Below are positions 8,690 through 17,263 of a stretch of 64,000 nt of DNA, piece after piece. The position numbers were made by a program, and so were the translations under genes. Each line of letters begins with the position of its first letter. The first letter of the stretch is position 1. Under the pieces are notes generated by a model that worked only from the letters and a program-made list of their open reading frames with translations, searched no databases and was not told the origin of the DNA. The stretch lies in contig JAPFFF010000005.1 of NCBI GenBank assembly GCA_039105265.1, positions 248,001 through 312,000 on the forward strand, read 5' to 3'. This DNA is from Tritrichomonas musculus. Its lineage: Eukaryota > Parabasalia > Tritrichomonadida > Tritrichomonadidae.

Positions 8690-9292
8690 TTATTCTAGTC
8701 CATATTGATGTTTGAATGTATGAATATAAAAAGTAGTTTGTTTATTATTTATATCTCTTGTCATAATACACTTACGCCCACCTTTTAATGTATTTACATG
8801 CATTATTCTATATATTTCATTAGTTATCCTTTCATAAAATATGTCATCATTATAATTATAATAATACTTGTTTTCCCCAAAATATCTTCTTTCATTCCTT
8901 AAATCATAATGTGTGATAACAATTGCATCATCAGGGATATCGTCAATAAATTCGTATGAAACACCTTTGTTTGATGACTTATTTCTACTGTTATCGCTTA
9001 CTGATACCCATCGAAGATTTGATAGATGATAATCAGTTCTATCTCTATTAAGATGATCTATCATAGGTAAATTATCAGGATTTGGTATAAACTGATTAGC
9101 TATAAGTCTATGCTTTCTCACCTGTTTATTCCCATTTACACATACACATACATAACCATTACTTTTGTTAGTAAATTCTTTTACTACATAATGGTTGTCT
9201 TTTCTTCTAATAGTAAAAGGATACTGTGATAATATTTCATAGTCCGGGTATTCGTTTAGAGTAACAAAATCTACAACTTTTTCTTGACTCAT
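8690..9292 (-). CDS. HNH endonuclease with NUMOD4 motif
   Basis: 200 aa. Residues 14-30 (EYPDYEILSQYPFTIRRK) form the NUMOD4 signature that precedes HNH domains. The HNH core follows: KHRLIANQF (His 61), MIDHLNRDRTDYHLSNLRW (Asp79-His80, Asn92) and SDNSRN. This is the free-standing HNH/homing-type nuclease common in phages, giant viruses and Polintons. The C-terminal 80 residues are specific to this copy and may contact DNA. The leader is T-rich (TTATTTTTATTTTTTTATTT). It may be a passenger mobile gene in the element. Confidence 0.9.
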   Translation of the reverse strand: MSQEKVVDFVTLNEYPDYEILSQYPFTIRRKDNHYVVKEFTNKSNGYVCVCVNGNKQVRKHRLIANQFIPNPDNLPMIDHLNRDRTDYHLSNLRWVSVSDNSRNKSSNKGVSYEFIDDIPDDAIVITHYDLRNERRYFGENKYYYNYNDDIFYERITNEIYRIMHVNTLKGGRKCIMTRDINNKQTTFYIHTFKHQYGLE

Positions 9293-9390
9293 TTTATTTA
9301 TGTAACAAGAAAATAAAAAAATAAAAATAAAAATAGAATGACCTTAATAACTTTTTGTGAGTGAAAATTTTTATTTACTTTTTGCTTGTG

Positions 9391-9450
9391 CCGGCATGAG
9401 CCGGTTCAAACCGGCATGAGGCGGATCAAACCGGTATGTGGCGGTTCGAT
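9391..9450. repeat. GC-rich 20-bp tandem repeat (3 copies)
   Basis: Three consecutive 20-bp units: CCGGCATGAGCCGGTTCAAA, CCGGCATGAGGCGGATCAAA and CCGGTATGTGGCGGTTCGAT. The base composition stands out sharply against the surroundings. The array supplies the last codons and stop of the 178-aa gene (stop at 9426-9428) and runs about 35 bp past it. Each unit contains two CCGG/GCGG half-sites, so it may be a protein-binding array or a terminator. Confidence 0.85.
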
Positions 9451-9962
9451 TCTTTTCTTCTTTTATAATAAGTTTTTCTTATTCCACCAATTGTTTTTCT
9501 TCTTGCTTTAAAATTTTTTTTGATGTCGATAAGTTTCCCAAAACTTTGAATATTGATATTTGTATGAAAAAATTGATTGTACAGATTTATGATTTCGTCT
9601 GATGGATATTCTCTTTTTTCAAGAATTTTCAAAAAGTTCCCAAAATCATCTCGGTCATGATAACTTTTTCCAAATACATCTTGTGGGTTTGGAGGTCTTG
9701 GATTTCCATGACGGTTTGGATTTGCTGGATGTTCTTCTAATTGTTTTTCTACAATTTGATTGATTCCTGCATAAAATTCTTCTTCATTTGGAGACGTTGA
9801 TTGAGGTTCATTAAAATTACGGTCTATTTCCCAATCATCAATTTCATTATTGACAACAAAGTTTTGAAAACTATTATTTAAATTTTGCATGTTTGGTGAT
9901 AATTGATATTGAGGTGAACCAATAGGAGTATCATGAAGAGGCAATTCATTTTCACTTGACAT
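9426..9962 (-). CDS. Hypothetical Polinton protein with basic C-terminus
   Basis: 178 aa from the ATG at 9962 (MSSENELPLHDTP); 12 further in-frame upstream codons are leader translation. The N-terminal half is Asn/Pro/Glu-rich and disordered. The C-terminal part (INIQSFGKLIDIKKNFKARR, then KTIGGIRKTYYKRRKE) resembles the winged-helix tail found on viral primase-helicases and other virus DNA-binding proteins (F..l...f..kR...g.R..yY), so DNA binding is likely. The stop lies in a GC-rich 20-bp repeat. No direct family name can be given. Confidence 0.65.
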   Translation of the reverse strand: MSSENELPLHDTPIGSPQYQLSPNMQNLNNSFQNFVVNNEIDDWEIDRNFNEPQSTSPNEEEFYAGINQIVEKQLEEHPANPNRHGNPRPPNPQDVFGKSYHDRDDFGNFLKILEKREYPSDEIINLYNQFFHTNINIQSFGKLIDIKKNFKARRKTIGGIRKTYYKRRKESNRHIPV

Positions 9963-9989
9963 TACAAAAATAAAAATGGATGTCAAAAC
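9963..9989 (-). promoter_or_regulatory. Shared leader block, copy 2
   Basis: Identical 27-bp block to 8119-8145. Here it directly abuts the ATG of the 178-aa gene and overlaps nothing but the short gap to the major capsid gene. Confidence 0.45.
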
Positions 9990-9994
9990 TGTTT

Positions 9995-11569
9995 TCATTC
10001 TCTAGAGGTCAAATCATAATTTCCAAGGCGAACTAAAGGTGGCATACCATTTGGTTGAACAAGAATAGATATAGAAGAATCAAATAAGAGGCATATTAAA
10101 GGTGGTGTTTGAACATCTTTTGCATATGTATTGTCACCTGTTTCTTGTGTTACAATTATTTCAAAATTGATTGGTGACAAAGAGGTTAATCCCTGTTGAT
10201 AAGTATTATCAGTTTCAGTTGGGAGAGCAATAAAGAAACTTGTTCGGTCATCAGGATAATTTCCAATAGAGCGTGCGTATGGTTGGTCATTGGTTAATGA
10301 TGCAACAACTTCTTTATTAAATCCACTCTGTCCTCCATTCATGTTCATTGCGTTCTGACAATATTCAAGGAACTCTGGGTATTCAACAGTTGTACCAAAT
10401 GGCTTTGCAGGAATGTTTCCATATCCTCCACAGTTTAATTGGAATAACTTAAATTGTGGATTCCTAAATACTGTATGGTGGGTATGCTTTTCTGGAAATA
10501 GACAAAATATGGAATCAACAAAACGTGGAGTAATGGTGCAGGTGGATTTACAATTCGGATTCTTTAATGGAGCAGTAGTAGTATAGACAGAAAGTGTTTG
10601 GGTTGGAAATGTTAGTGGATGAGTTGGGTCAGCATATCTTTGTACTAGACTGGAATAAATATTATCTTCTATACCAAAACAAGGAATAATAGATGAACAC
10701 TCAGTAACTTTATATTCAGTGACTTGAAATGTTCTGTCTTTTGCTGTTAGTACTTTATTAGTTAAACCTGTATACATAATAATTGGTTCTTTAATGGGTG
10801 TAAATTCATTTGTGATGATTGGTAATGTGTAAGTTGAATTAACGACATTATTATGTTCGAACGCTTTTCCTGGACCCATTGGACAACATACCATACCTTC
10901 ACATGAAAAGAATAATCGGAGTTCAATCTTGCCTGCAAATGCTGGAAGGTATTTAATATTTGATAATGGTAAGAACCTTCTTAAATCAATCTTTAGGTGA
11001 ATTTTATATGTTTTGTCTTTCCATCCTTCGGCCCAATCAACAATAAATCCTGTTCTGCTGCCTGAATTACCATTCCATATATCTTTATGTCTTGCCTTTG
11101 AATATACATCTGCTCTCTTTGTTGTTTCATTCGCACAACATGCAGTTAGAAATGATTCTTCGCAACCAAAGTTCTGGGTATATATCGTTATTCCGTTAGC
11201 TACTATTTCATATTTCTCAACAGCATCTCTAGCATCCTTGAAACCAAACCATACTCTGTTGAATTGATATTCACCATCAATTGTTGCTTTAACTTCTTGT
11301 TCTGCCATTTCTTTAATCTTTACCTCCATGTCAGCTCTAATAAATCCATTATATATGTCTGCTGTATTGTTTGTGTTAGGTGATATAATTGCACTTGTAT
11401 ATGAGCCTTGAGGTATTGGAGGCGATGGAGAATATGATGTTTGTGGACTAATTGTGTATTGCTTGTTGGTATCTGATAAGGCTATACAATTATCAACAAT
11501 ATCAAAATAGCTAGCAATTTGGGTACATGTTTCAGCTGACGTCCTTAGTTCAATTTCTGGATTTAACAT
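9995..11569 (-). CDS. Major capsid protein, double jelly roll (MCP)
   Basis: 524 aa from ATG 11569 (MLNPEIELRTSAET); the preceding 10 codons (MLLLFFSKEN) look like leader. Beta-rich throughout, with many Asn/Pro turns and no low-complexity runs, of the length expected for Polinton MCPs (500-650 aa). It lies in the usual order MCP - small genes - pVI-like - ATPase - integrase. Internal segments such as VWFGFKDARDAVEKYEI with TEYKVTECSSIIPCFGI fit the repeated jelly-roll strands that build the trimeric hexon-like capsomer. Assignment rests on length, composition and gene order rather than a short motif. Confidence 0.75.
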   Translation of the reverse strand: MLNPEIELRTSAETCTQIASYFDIVDNCIALSDTNKQYTISPQTSYSPSPPIPQGSYTSAIISPNTNNTADIYNGFIRADMEVKIKEMAEQEVKATIDGEYQFNRVWFGFKDARDAVEKYEIVANGITIYTQNFGCEESFLTACCANETTKRADVYSKARHKDIWNGNSGSRTGFIVDWAEGWKDKTYKIHLKIDLRRFLPLSNIKYLPAFAGKIELRLFFSCEGMVCCPMGPGKAFEHNNVVNSTYTLPIITNEFTPIKEPIIMYTGLTNKVLTAKDRTFQVTEYKVTECSSIIPCFGIEDNIYSSLVQRYADPTHPLTFPTQTLSVYTTTAPLKNPNCKSTCTITPRFVDSIFCLFPEKHTHHTVFRNPQFKLFQLNCGGYGNIPAKPFGTTVEYPEFLEYCQNAMNMNGGQSGFNKEVVASLTNDQPYARSIGNYPDDRTSFFIALPTETDNTYQQGLTSLSPINFEIIVTQETGDNTYAKDVQTPPLICLLFDSSISILVQPNGMPPLVRLGNYDLTSRE

Positions 11570-11600
11570 ATTTTCTTTTGAGAAAAATAACAAAAGCAAA

Positions 11601-12167
11601 TTAAATCATATCAGAGAAAATATTATTTCGTCTTCTACGAATAGGTTGAGGTGGGATTACTGGTATTGGTTCCTCTTCTGATTCGTCTTCTATTTGATTT
11701 GGTTCTTGGCTCAAGGCGTTTATGTATTGTGGCTGAGTAAACTGTGGATAATATGGTTTTCTCATTTGTTTTTGTATTACATCTTTTATCATTTTCTTCT
11801 GTTCTTTCTTAGCCCTTTCGTTTTTAAACTCTTCGCCTAATAGCTTTAATTGGTTTAGTATTTCTATATTTATTGTTGGGTCATATACTTGTTTTGGTTG
11901 TTCTTCAATTATTGGTTTTTTGGGTTTTGGTATTTCTTTTACCGGTTCCTCAGGTGGGTCGGAATTCTGACCAACAACTTTTTCTTCAATCGTTTCTGTT
12001 TTAGTTAATGGTTCAGGTGGTGGTTTTGTTAATGGTTGCTCTCTTCTTTTTACTATATATTTGTTTTCTTTTTTGGTAGGAAGCACATCCCAATCAGGGT
12101 CCTCACGACCATTAAGCCAGTTCTGTATTACTTGTAATCTTTTTGATCCTGTCAAATGCTTAGACAT
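11601..12167 (-). CDS. Pro/Glu/Lys-rich hypothetical virion protein
   Basis: 188 aa. The N-terminus (SKRLQVIQNWLNGREDPDWD) could be a short folded helix pair. The middle is a disordered run of Pro, Glu, Lys and Thr (TKPPPEPLTKTETIEEK), followed by a helix (EILNQLKLLGEEFKNERAKK) and an acidic/Arg-rich end (EDESEEEPIPVIPP, IRRRRNN). It lies between the MCP and the pVI-like gene, where scaffold or cement proteins are usual. The leader holds TTTTTTTATCAATTAA directly before the ATG. Confidence 0.65.
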   Translation of the reverse strand: MSKHLTGSKRLQVIQNWLNGREDPDWDVLPTKKENKYIVKRREQPLTKPPPEPLTKTETIEEKVVGQNSDPPEEPVKEIPKPKKPIIEEQPKQVYDPTINIEILNQLKLLGEEFKNERAKKEQKKMIKDVIQKQMRKPYYPQFTQPQYINALSQEPNQIEDESEEEPIPVIPPQPIRRRRNNIFSDMI

Positions 12168-12198
12168 TTAATTGATAAAAAAATCATTTTATTGAGTT

Positions 12199-12729
12199 TT
12201 ATTGAGTTTTCTTTGTTTTTCTTGATTTCTTTCTCTTTCTTTTATTCAATTTCGCTATATGTGCTTCTGCTTCGTCCACATATTTACTTCTGTTCTGATA
12301 TATTTTATAAGCAGCTGGCTTTCTCGAATAATGAATGCGTGGAAAATCTGCATACATTACATTACTACCTAACGGATTAGGTTGTCTTTCTGCTATATTC
12401 TTTTCTAATGCTGCCTTTACTTCTCCTTCTTTTATTCCACTTGCTATTGTTGTCAATCCTTTACCTATACCTATTGCTGCTGGATTACCCGTTATTGTTC
12501 CAAAAGCTTGTGTTGCTCCTCCTACGGTATTTAGTACCGGTATCTTATTCTTCCAAACCCACTTGCCAGCTTTCCCAACTGCACTATCACCAATGAATTT
12601 ACTTACTTTCCCAAAACCAGATTTTACAGAATTCCATGCATTATTTATAAATTTCCCAAAAGTACTACCACCAGAATCTGGTGTAGTAGATTGAATATAT
12701 TTTCCAGAATCGATTGTTCCTGAAGGCAT
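12199..12729 (-). CDS. pVI-like membrane-active minor capsid protein (putative)
   Basis: 176 aa. The N-terminal third is Gly/Ser/Trp-rich and amphipathic (GSTFGKFINNAWNSVKSGFG, then KVSKFIGDSAVGKAGKWVW), very like the lytic helix of adenovirus protein VI (a run of W/F-G-S-K). A hydrophobic Gly/Ala segment follows (VGGATQAFGTITGNPAAIGI), and the end is strongly basic (KLNKRKRKKSRKTKKTQ), suited to DNA. In adenovirus this protein lies inside the capsid and disrupts the endosome. Homologous pVI-like genes are described in related virus-like elements; the equivalence here is inference from composition and position. Confidence 0.5.
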   Translation of the reverse strand: MPSGTIDSGKYIQSTTPDSGGSTFGKFINNAWNSVKSGFGKVSKFIGDSAVGKAGKWVWKNKIPVLNTVGGATQAFGTITGNPAAIGIGKGLTTIASGIKEGEVKAALEKNIAERQPNPLGSNVMYADFPRIHYSRKPAAYKIYQNRSKYVDEAEAHIAKLNKRKRKKSRKTKKTQ

Positions 12730-12746
12730 TTAATTTACAAATAAAA

Positions 12747-13604
12747 CTACTTTTCAAAGTAATATTTATTGGCGGTTATGTTCATAATAAATTTTGAATG
12801 AAGATCTCTATGCTGTAAATATTCTTTTACCGTCTTCTTGATATTAAGGTTGTTATTTGTTTGTTGAAGCAAGGAAGTAAAATCTTCTTCTGAGTATCCA
12901 CTATAGCATATGATATCCGTGGCCAATCTTTTTGCATTTATGTGTACGAATCTGATTGTCTGAATAGCCATGATGCAGGTAATATTATAATGTCTTGTCT
13001 TGGTTAATAGTCTAAGGAATTCTGTATTATTATGTGTTAACAAATCGCTTCCTGCACAGTCATCCAATATTATTAGTGTGTTATATGGGTAAGATGATGT
13101 TTGGTATTTTACTAACTTATTGGCTATATATACTATTCTATCATCTATTTCTTGGAGGGAGTGCTTGTTTATAAGTCTTTGCATTTCTTCATTTGTTTCC
13201 TTCATTTTTGATAATACATGTTTAACCATTGCATAATATTTTATTTTTCTCTTTAGATGTTTCTTTAGGTAATCCATCAATTGGGATTCATTAAGATATA
13301 CTATTGGTGTCTTTACCTCTTTACTCATTGCCTCAGCGGTTTTGTCCATTTTGCCACTTGTTGAACAGAATATTATTTTTTGATAGTACGGATGCTTAAA
13401 TAGACGTTCAGTAATGAGTATGTGAGACCACAACCAATAACTCTTACCTGCACCTGGACGTCCAATAAGAAATATAATTCCATTCGTACTAAATGGATAT
13501 GAAGGATGGAGAGGTTTCATCAGTGCTGCCTCTATCTCTTTCTGGTTCTTCTTCATTGTCTTTTGGATTAAGGATTCCACTTCTTTCATTATTTGTTTAG
13601 ACAT
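12747..13604 (-). CDS. FtsK/HerA-type DNA-packaging ATPase (A32-like)
   Basis: 285 aa. Walker A GRPGAGKS at residues 48-55 after a hydrophobic strand (GIIFLI); Walker B NTLIILDDCAG with Asp181-Asp182; a sensor-like TKTRHYNITCIMAIQ follows, as in the A32/adeno-type packaging ATPases of Polintons, virophages and poxviruses. It pumps the element's DNA into preformed capsids. It sits between the pVI-like gene and the integrase with short gaps, as in other Polintons. Length is normal. Confidence 0.93.
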   Translation of the reverse strand: MSKQIMKEVESLIQKTMKKNQKEIEAALMKPLHPSYPFSTNGIIFLIGRPGAGKSYWLWSHILITERLFKHPYYQKIIFCSTSGKMDKTAEAMSKEVKTPIVYLNESQLMDYLKKHLKRKIKYYAMVKHVLSKMKETNEEMQRLINKHSLQEIDDRIVYIANKLVKYQTSSYPYNTLIILDDCAGSDLLTHNNTEFLRLLTKTRHYNITCIMAIQTIRFVHINAKRLATDIICYSGYSEEDFTSLLQQTNNNLNIKKTVKEYLQHRDLHSKFIMNITANKYYFEK

Positions 13605-13628
13605 TTATTTGTGGTTAAATCCATTTCT

Positions 13629-14699
13629 TTATATTGTTGGGTATATTTTTCTTCTTTGACCAGTAATCCACTTCAAGATTAGATAGCTTTGTTGGAGCAC
13701 CTTCTCGTAAATTTTTAGCCGGTATGATGTCTTCTGTACCTTCGCTGTATTTAATTTTATATTTGTTCTTTGTTGTATCATAAGAAATAATCTTCTCCAC
13801 AATACCTCTCTTGCCTCCCTTAAGTGTTTGTGCAATATTTTTGTTTGTGTCTTGATTAACCTATAACCAGGGAGTTTGTCTATTGACTCATCTTTGGACT
13901 TAATTATAAATTGGTTACCAGCCTTTGAATCAACTATATATGCTTCCTTGCTTACCTTGTTCCTGCGCTTCGAAAATGGCTCCTTGGCTTGAATAATTCT
14001 AACTCTATCATTTGGTTTAAAGTCATATGGATTGTTTTGCGACTTGGTTTTTACATATTCTTTTTCATCTTTCTCTGTCATCTCGTTTGGTATCTTATAG
14101 TCCAATGATCTGTGGGGAGAATTGTTGTATGAATCTATTAAACTATCCATTTCTTTCTCATTGATGAACCTGTTCTCGCCTACCATGTCTCTAATCGTTC
14201 TCATGAACCTATTTATGATACCTAGTACATTATGATTATTATCCTCGGTAGTAGTGTAAACAATATTTTTGGTCTTCATCAACTGTAATACATCATTGGA
14301 CAAGTAAGCAGCATCCTGGTCTGATGTTATCGAATAGACATCTGGCTCGTCCTCAAAAAATTTATTTAATGCCTGGGCTACCTCTTTTGCACCTTTCCCC
14401 TTCATTGGATAACAATATGCTTTTCTTGTGTTAATATTAATTAGCATCAAATAGTTGAGACCATCCTTTGTCTTATCATTGATGAATGTGTCCATTTGAT
14501 ATCCCCCAGAGTGTTTAGAATAGATATTCATAAACTTTGCCTTTGGTACCTTTACATCATGTACTATCTTCCTTAAATAATCCAATGCGGCTTCTTCTGT
14601 GAATCCATATCGTTTTGCGAGTGGAACAAATTTAGAGGCAGATCTCCAAGGAAAAAAAGAATGAAGCTCATTAATTGTCTTAAAATGCTTTTTGTTCAT
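13629..14699 (-). CDS. Retroviral-type (rve) integrase
   Basis: Integrase of the Polinton/retrovirus DDE superfamily. An N-terminal helical part (FFPWRSASKFVPLAKRYG) precedes the RNase-H-like core, with Asp 70 in YQMDTFIN and Asp 127/129 in SDQDAAY, then LIDSYNNSPHRSLDYKIPNE, the typical 'YN..pH.sl...P' signature of rve integrases. A C-terminal beta-rich part (DFKPNDRVRIIQAKEPFSKR) matches the SH3-like DNA-binding end. Role: insertion of the linear element with short target duplications. It lies next to the packaging ATPase and the conserved coiled-coil gene. Confidence 0.9.
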   Translation of the reverse strand: MNKKHFKTINELHSFFPWRSASKFVPLAKRYGFTEEAALDYLRKIVHDVKVPKAKFMNIYSKHSGGYQMDTFINDKTKDGLNYLMLININTRKAYCYPMKGKGAKEVAQALNKFFEDEPDVYSITSDQDAAYLSNDVLQLMKTKNIVYTTTEDNNHNVLGIINRFMRTIRDMVGENRFINEKEMDSLIDSYNNSPHRSLDYKIPNEMTEKDEKEYVKTKSQNNPYDFKPNDRVRIIQAKEPFSKRRNKVSKEAYIVDSKAGNQFIIKSKDESIDKLPGYRLIKTQTKILHKHLREAREVLWRRLFLMIQQRTNIKLNTAKVQKTSYRLKIYEKVLQQSYLILKWITGQRRKIYPTI

Positions 14700-14710
14700 T
14701 TAAATTAGTC

Positions 14711-16036
14711 TTAAATGTAAAGCATCTTCTTAAATGGTAATAATTGCATTTCAATGACAAATGATTCATTGTTTGGTACCAGAACAGGAATATTATTATG
14801 ACGCCCTGAATTGAATTCTACCCAAAATCTTTGATCTGTTGAGTTTAGCTTGAAGTACTTGATTGGGTAAAAGTCTATTTGACTATTGCCTAAATAATAT
14901 TTATTTGACTGCTCAGCTAATGAAGAGTATATTGAACACGAATGTCTATCCCAAACATTTTTAAACTTTATTTCCCTCATCCATTTCCCTTCATATCTAA
15001 TAATATTCCCATCTTTATCCTTGACAGGTTTTTCAGGATCCATATAATCCCATGGGTTATTATTAAAATCTTCATAACCTATATTGAATACATCATTAAA
15101 ATCATATCGTCTATATGGTGAAAGATCATCTTTTGGTCTTACTCTAAAACTTATTGATAGGTCAACATAATAGTTTTTATATTTACTGCCTTGAAGTATC
15201 TCTCCATTAGTTGGTGAATAAAATATTTCTGTAAAATGATTCTCCGAATAATTATAATAACCATCTGTTTGTACATCTCTTTGTCTTAGTCCTTCTTTTT
15301 CTTCAATAAATGTAGGTTTCTGTTCACTTAGCTTGATTTCTTCTCTTATTTTTTCCATTTCTTTTTGAACATTGCGTCTGAGGTTTATATTCATTTTATC
15401 TTCTTCATTCTTTTTATCTAATTCTTCTTGTAGCTTAGCTTTCACTTTTTCATCTTTCTCATTAAATATTTGATTTGTGAGGTCTTCTATTACTTTTTGC
15501 AAATCTTGATATTCAGTAACTAAATTAGAATATTTTGTGCTTAATTTTAGTTCTTGGTTATCTAAATTAAAATTGTGTTCTTTATTGATTATATCCGCAC
15601 CAATATTAAACTCTGCAAATTTTGCCTCAATAGCAGCTCTCATATCATTCCATATTTCTCGTAAATCATTTTCTCTATTTAGCCAAGAATTTATATTTAT
15701 GAATACCTCACTCTTTTGTTCATCTTCAAGATGGTAAAATAATTGTTCATATGAAAATTGGGGATTATCATGTTTAAGTTTATCAAATTCGTTTCGTCTA
15801 TATTTTCTAACTCCAAGCGTGAATTCTATTTTTCTACTTCTAGCCAACATAAAAATTCTTCTCACGCCTACAATTGATTCCCCTCTATTTGAAGTACACC
15901 ATTCTTGAGGAAAATTAAAGTAATATCGATTTGGTTTACTTATATCTCGTTCCCCATCTTCTAAAAAATATACATATTCAATTGGTATAGGTGTTGGTTC
16001 TTCAGCCGGATTAAGTGTTGGATACATTTTAATCAT
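14711..16036 (-). CDS. Conserved Polinton coiled-coil protein
   Basis: 441 aa from MIKMYPTLNP (start 16036; 16027 equally possible; the frame extends to 16081). The start is supported by the homologous copy in P2 (55560), which begins at the same place (PTPIPIEYVYF versus YTPIPKEYVFF). Visible parts: an N-terminal domain with PNRYYFNFPQEWC and RIFMLARSRKIEF; a central coiled coil (ELDKKNEEDKMNINLRRN); a conserved KWMREIKFKNVWDRHSC segment; a beta-rich end (FWVEFNSGRHNNIPVLVPNN). It is kept in both elements beside the right end, so it is a core gene. Function unknown; a fibre, matrix or terminal structural role would fit. Confidence 0.8.
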   Translation of the reverse strand: MIKMYPTLNPAEEPTPIPIEYVYFLEDGERDISKPNRYYFNFPQEWCTSNRGESIVGVRRIFMLARSRKIEFTLGVRKYRRNEFDKLKHDNPQFSYEQLFYHLEDEQKSEVFININSWLNRENDLREIWNDMRAAIEAKFAEFNIGADIINKEHNFNLDNQELKLSTKYSNLVTEYQDLQKVIEDLTNQIFNEKDEKVKAKLQEELDKKNEEDKMNINLRRNVQKEMEKIREEIKLSEQKPTFIEEKEGLRQRDVQTDGYYNYSENHFTEIFYSPTNGEILQGSKYKNYYVDLSISFRVRPKDDLSPYRRYDFNDVFNIGYEDFNNNPWDYMDPEKPVKDKDGNIIRYEGKWMREIKFKNVWDRHSCSIYSSLAEQSNKYYLGNSQIDFYPIKYFKLNSTDQRFWVEFNSGRHNNIPVLVPNNESFVIEMQLLPFKKMLYI

Positions 16037-16263
16037 AATAAAATACCTATATCTCAATATTTTTTCGGGTGTAGAATTCAAAAACTACTCCATACCTTGG
16101 AAATGACATTGGTGGAATAGTGAAAGTAGAGAGTGTGTACTTACGATAGGTTTTCAGAGGGTATTTGGCCGGGTAGCGAGGCCCAAGCGAAGGTGTACCT
16201 GAGCTTGGTGGCGAGCAGTGTAGGCTGGGGTGAAGAATGAATCCCAGCCTATACTATACTACT
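16037..16263. other. GC-richer P1 end region with hairpin
   Basis: Gap between the coiled-coil gene and the 154-aa gene, richer in G+C than its surroundings. It contains a perfect 9-bp stem (TAGGCTGGG at 16221-16229 pairing with CCCAGCCTA at 16243-16251, 13-nt loop). Read inward from 16263 the sequence starts AGTAGTATAGTATAGG, closely like the termini of the 1.8-kb element (AGTAGTATATG) and of 17337 (AGTAGTCAGAG). Polinton termini normally begin with AG. This is therefore the best candidate for the right terminus of P1; the matching left terminus is outside the window. Confidence 0.5.
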
Positions 16264-16271
16264 ACATAAGC

Positions 16272-16736
16272 TTAGATTAAAATAAAATCATCGAAATCTG
16301 TTTTCTGGCAATCAGCCACATGCTTTCGAATTTTCTCAACACTCTCATTATTAGAACACTTTCGCATACGTGATGGATAATACTTGTTTCCTTTAAATTC
16401 CTTTTGATTCAAATAAATATCAAGTATAAACAAATCTTTCTTGTCCTTACCATTTGGAATAGACCTATTATCATTCTCTTTACATGAAATTATCGGTTGA
16501 CATCCATAGATTTCTTGAATTCTATCATATCTTATACTTCTTGGTTTACTCTCAGTTCTATCTGTGATAAAGATTGGTTTAAGACATATTCCATACTTAT
16601 TCTTAAATGCATCATTGCCTTCGAAAAAGACAGAAATAATAGGGTCTACAATGTTATAGTCATTCTTGATGATGTTTTCTTGTTCGTTAAGCTTGTTGAT
16701 GAATTTTGTGACAGAGAAGAATTGTGTTGAATTCAT
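16272..16736 (-). CDS. Hypothetical protein, Polinton-associated
   Basis: 154 aa, not recognised. Starts MNSTQFFSVTKFINKLNEQE; mixed alpha/beta composition, with KDLFILDIYLNQKEF in the middle and Cys residues in MRKCSNN and VADCQK. It lies just outside the proposed P1 right terminus, in the same orientation as the P1 genes and with similar codon use. It may belong to P1 if the true terminus is 17337, or to a second element that ends there. Confidence 0.6.
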   Translation of the reverse strand: MNSTQFFSVTKFINKLNEQENIIKNDYNIVDPIISVFFEGNDAFKNKYGICLKPIFITDRTESKPRSIRYDRIQEIYGCQPIISCKENDNRSIPNGKDKKDLFILDIYLNQKEFKGNKYYPSRMRKCSNNESVEKIRKHVADCQKTDFDDFILI

Positions 16737-16778
16737 TTCATGCTCAAAAAATTTTAAAAATGTTTAAAAATAAATGAC

Positions 16779-17156
16779 TTACATATCAATTTGACTTTCA
16801 TAATATCCATCAAGTTCATAGTCAAATAAATCATACAGTGAATGAATAGAGCTTAAATATGGGTAGTTTTCAATATCATTGCAAGCATCCCAAATATTCT
16901 TGATTAAAATAGAATATGAATATTCAAACCTAGAATCTGTCGGATATGGTGTTTTCTCTTTCGCATATTTGACTAGATAAGGTGCATAGTAATTCAAATC
17001 TCGTTTAGTTAGATTCTCAAGAGGCATATTCAAAATGCTTTCTTTAAAGTATTCATATTCATCATATTCGATTTCATAAACAGTATCTTGATTTATAACA
17101 AATTGGTTTATATCTGGGCAGAAGAATTCGCTACTTCTTTGTGATAAGATTGGCAT
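16779..17156 (-). CDS. Hypothetical acidic protein, Polinton-associated
   Basis: 125 aa from ATG 17156 (MPILSQRSSEFFCPDINQF); 17 further in-frame upstream codons are leader-like and hydrophobic only because the leader is T-rich. Tyr/Asp/Glu-rich (YEIEYDEYEYFKES; YDLFDYELDGYYE), net acidic. The leader contains TTTTTTATCTCATC, matching the leaders of P1 and P2 genes, which argues that it is a Polinton gene rather than host. No family recognised. Confidence 0.6.
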   Translation of the reverse strand: MPILSQRSSEFFCPDINQFVINQDTVYEIEYDEYEYFKESILNMPLENLTKRDLNYYAPYLVKYAKEKTPYPTDSRFEYSYSILIKNIWDACNDIENYPYLSSIHSLYDLFDYELDGYYESQIDM

Positions 17157-17263
17157 TGCGATTATTTTTAGATGAGATAAAAAATTAAATAAAAATATAC
17201 CTGCCATTATTCTGATAGCTATTAGAATGCTGAGAATTCAGTGTGAAAAACTCAGGCCAGATG

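Larger units (their letters stand above)
1..16263. mobile_element. Maverick/Polinton P1, left end outside the window
   Basis: Large virus-like DNA transposon. The gene set is diagnostic of Polintons: protein-primed family B polymerase, retroviral-type integrase, FtsK/HerA packaging ATPase, double-jelly-roll major capsid protein, penton-like protein and a pVI-like protein. Most genes lie on the minus strand; PolB and the penton-like gene lie on the plus strand. The left terminus is beyond position 1. The right terminus is proposed at 16263, where the inward strand starts AGTAGT followed by a hairpin; 17337 is an alternative. Nearly all reading frames are long and open, so the copy looks almost whole (about one break) and young. 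The adenain-like maturation protease usual in the family was not recognised; it may lie beyond the left edge. Family assignment is firm; exact ends are inference. Confidence 0.9.

Noticed and set aside
1-16263. Adenain-like cysteine protease of P1
   Set aside because: None of the small genes shows a His...Asp/Asn...Gln...Cys pattern; only a speculative Cys/His pair in PolB remains.
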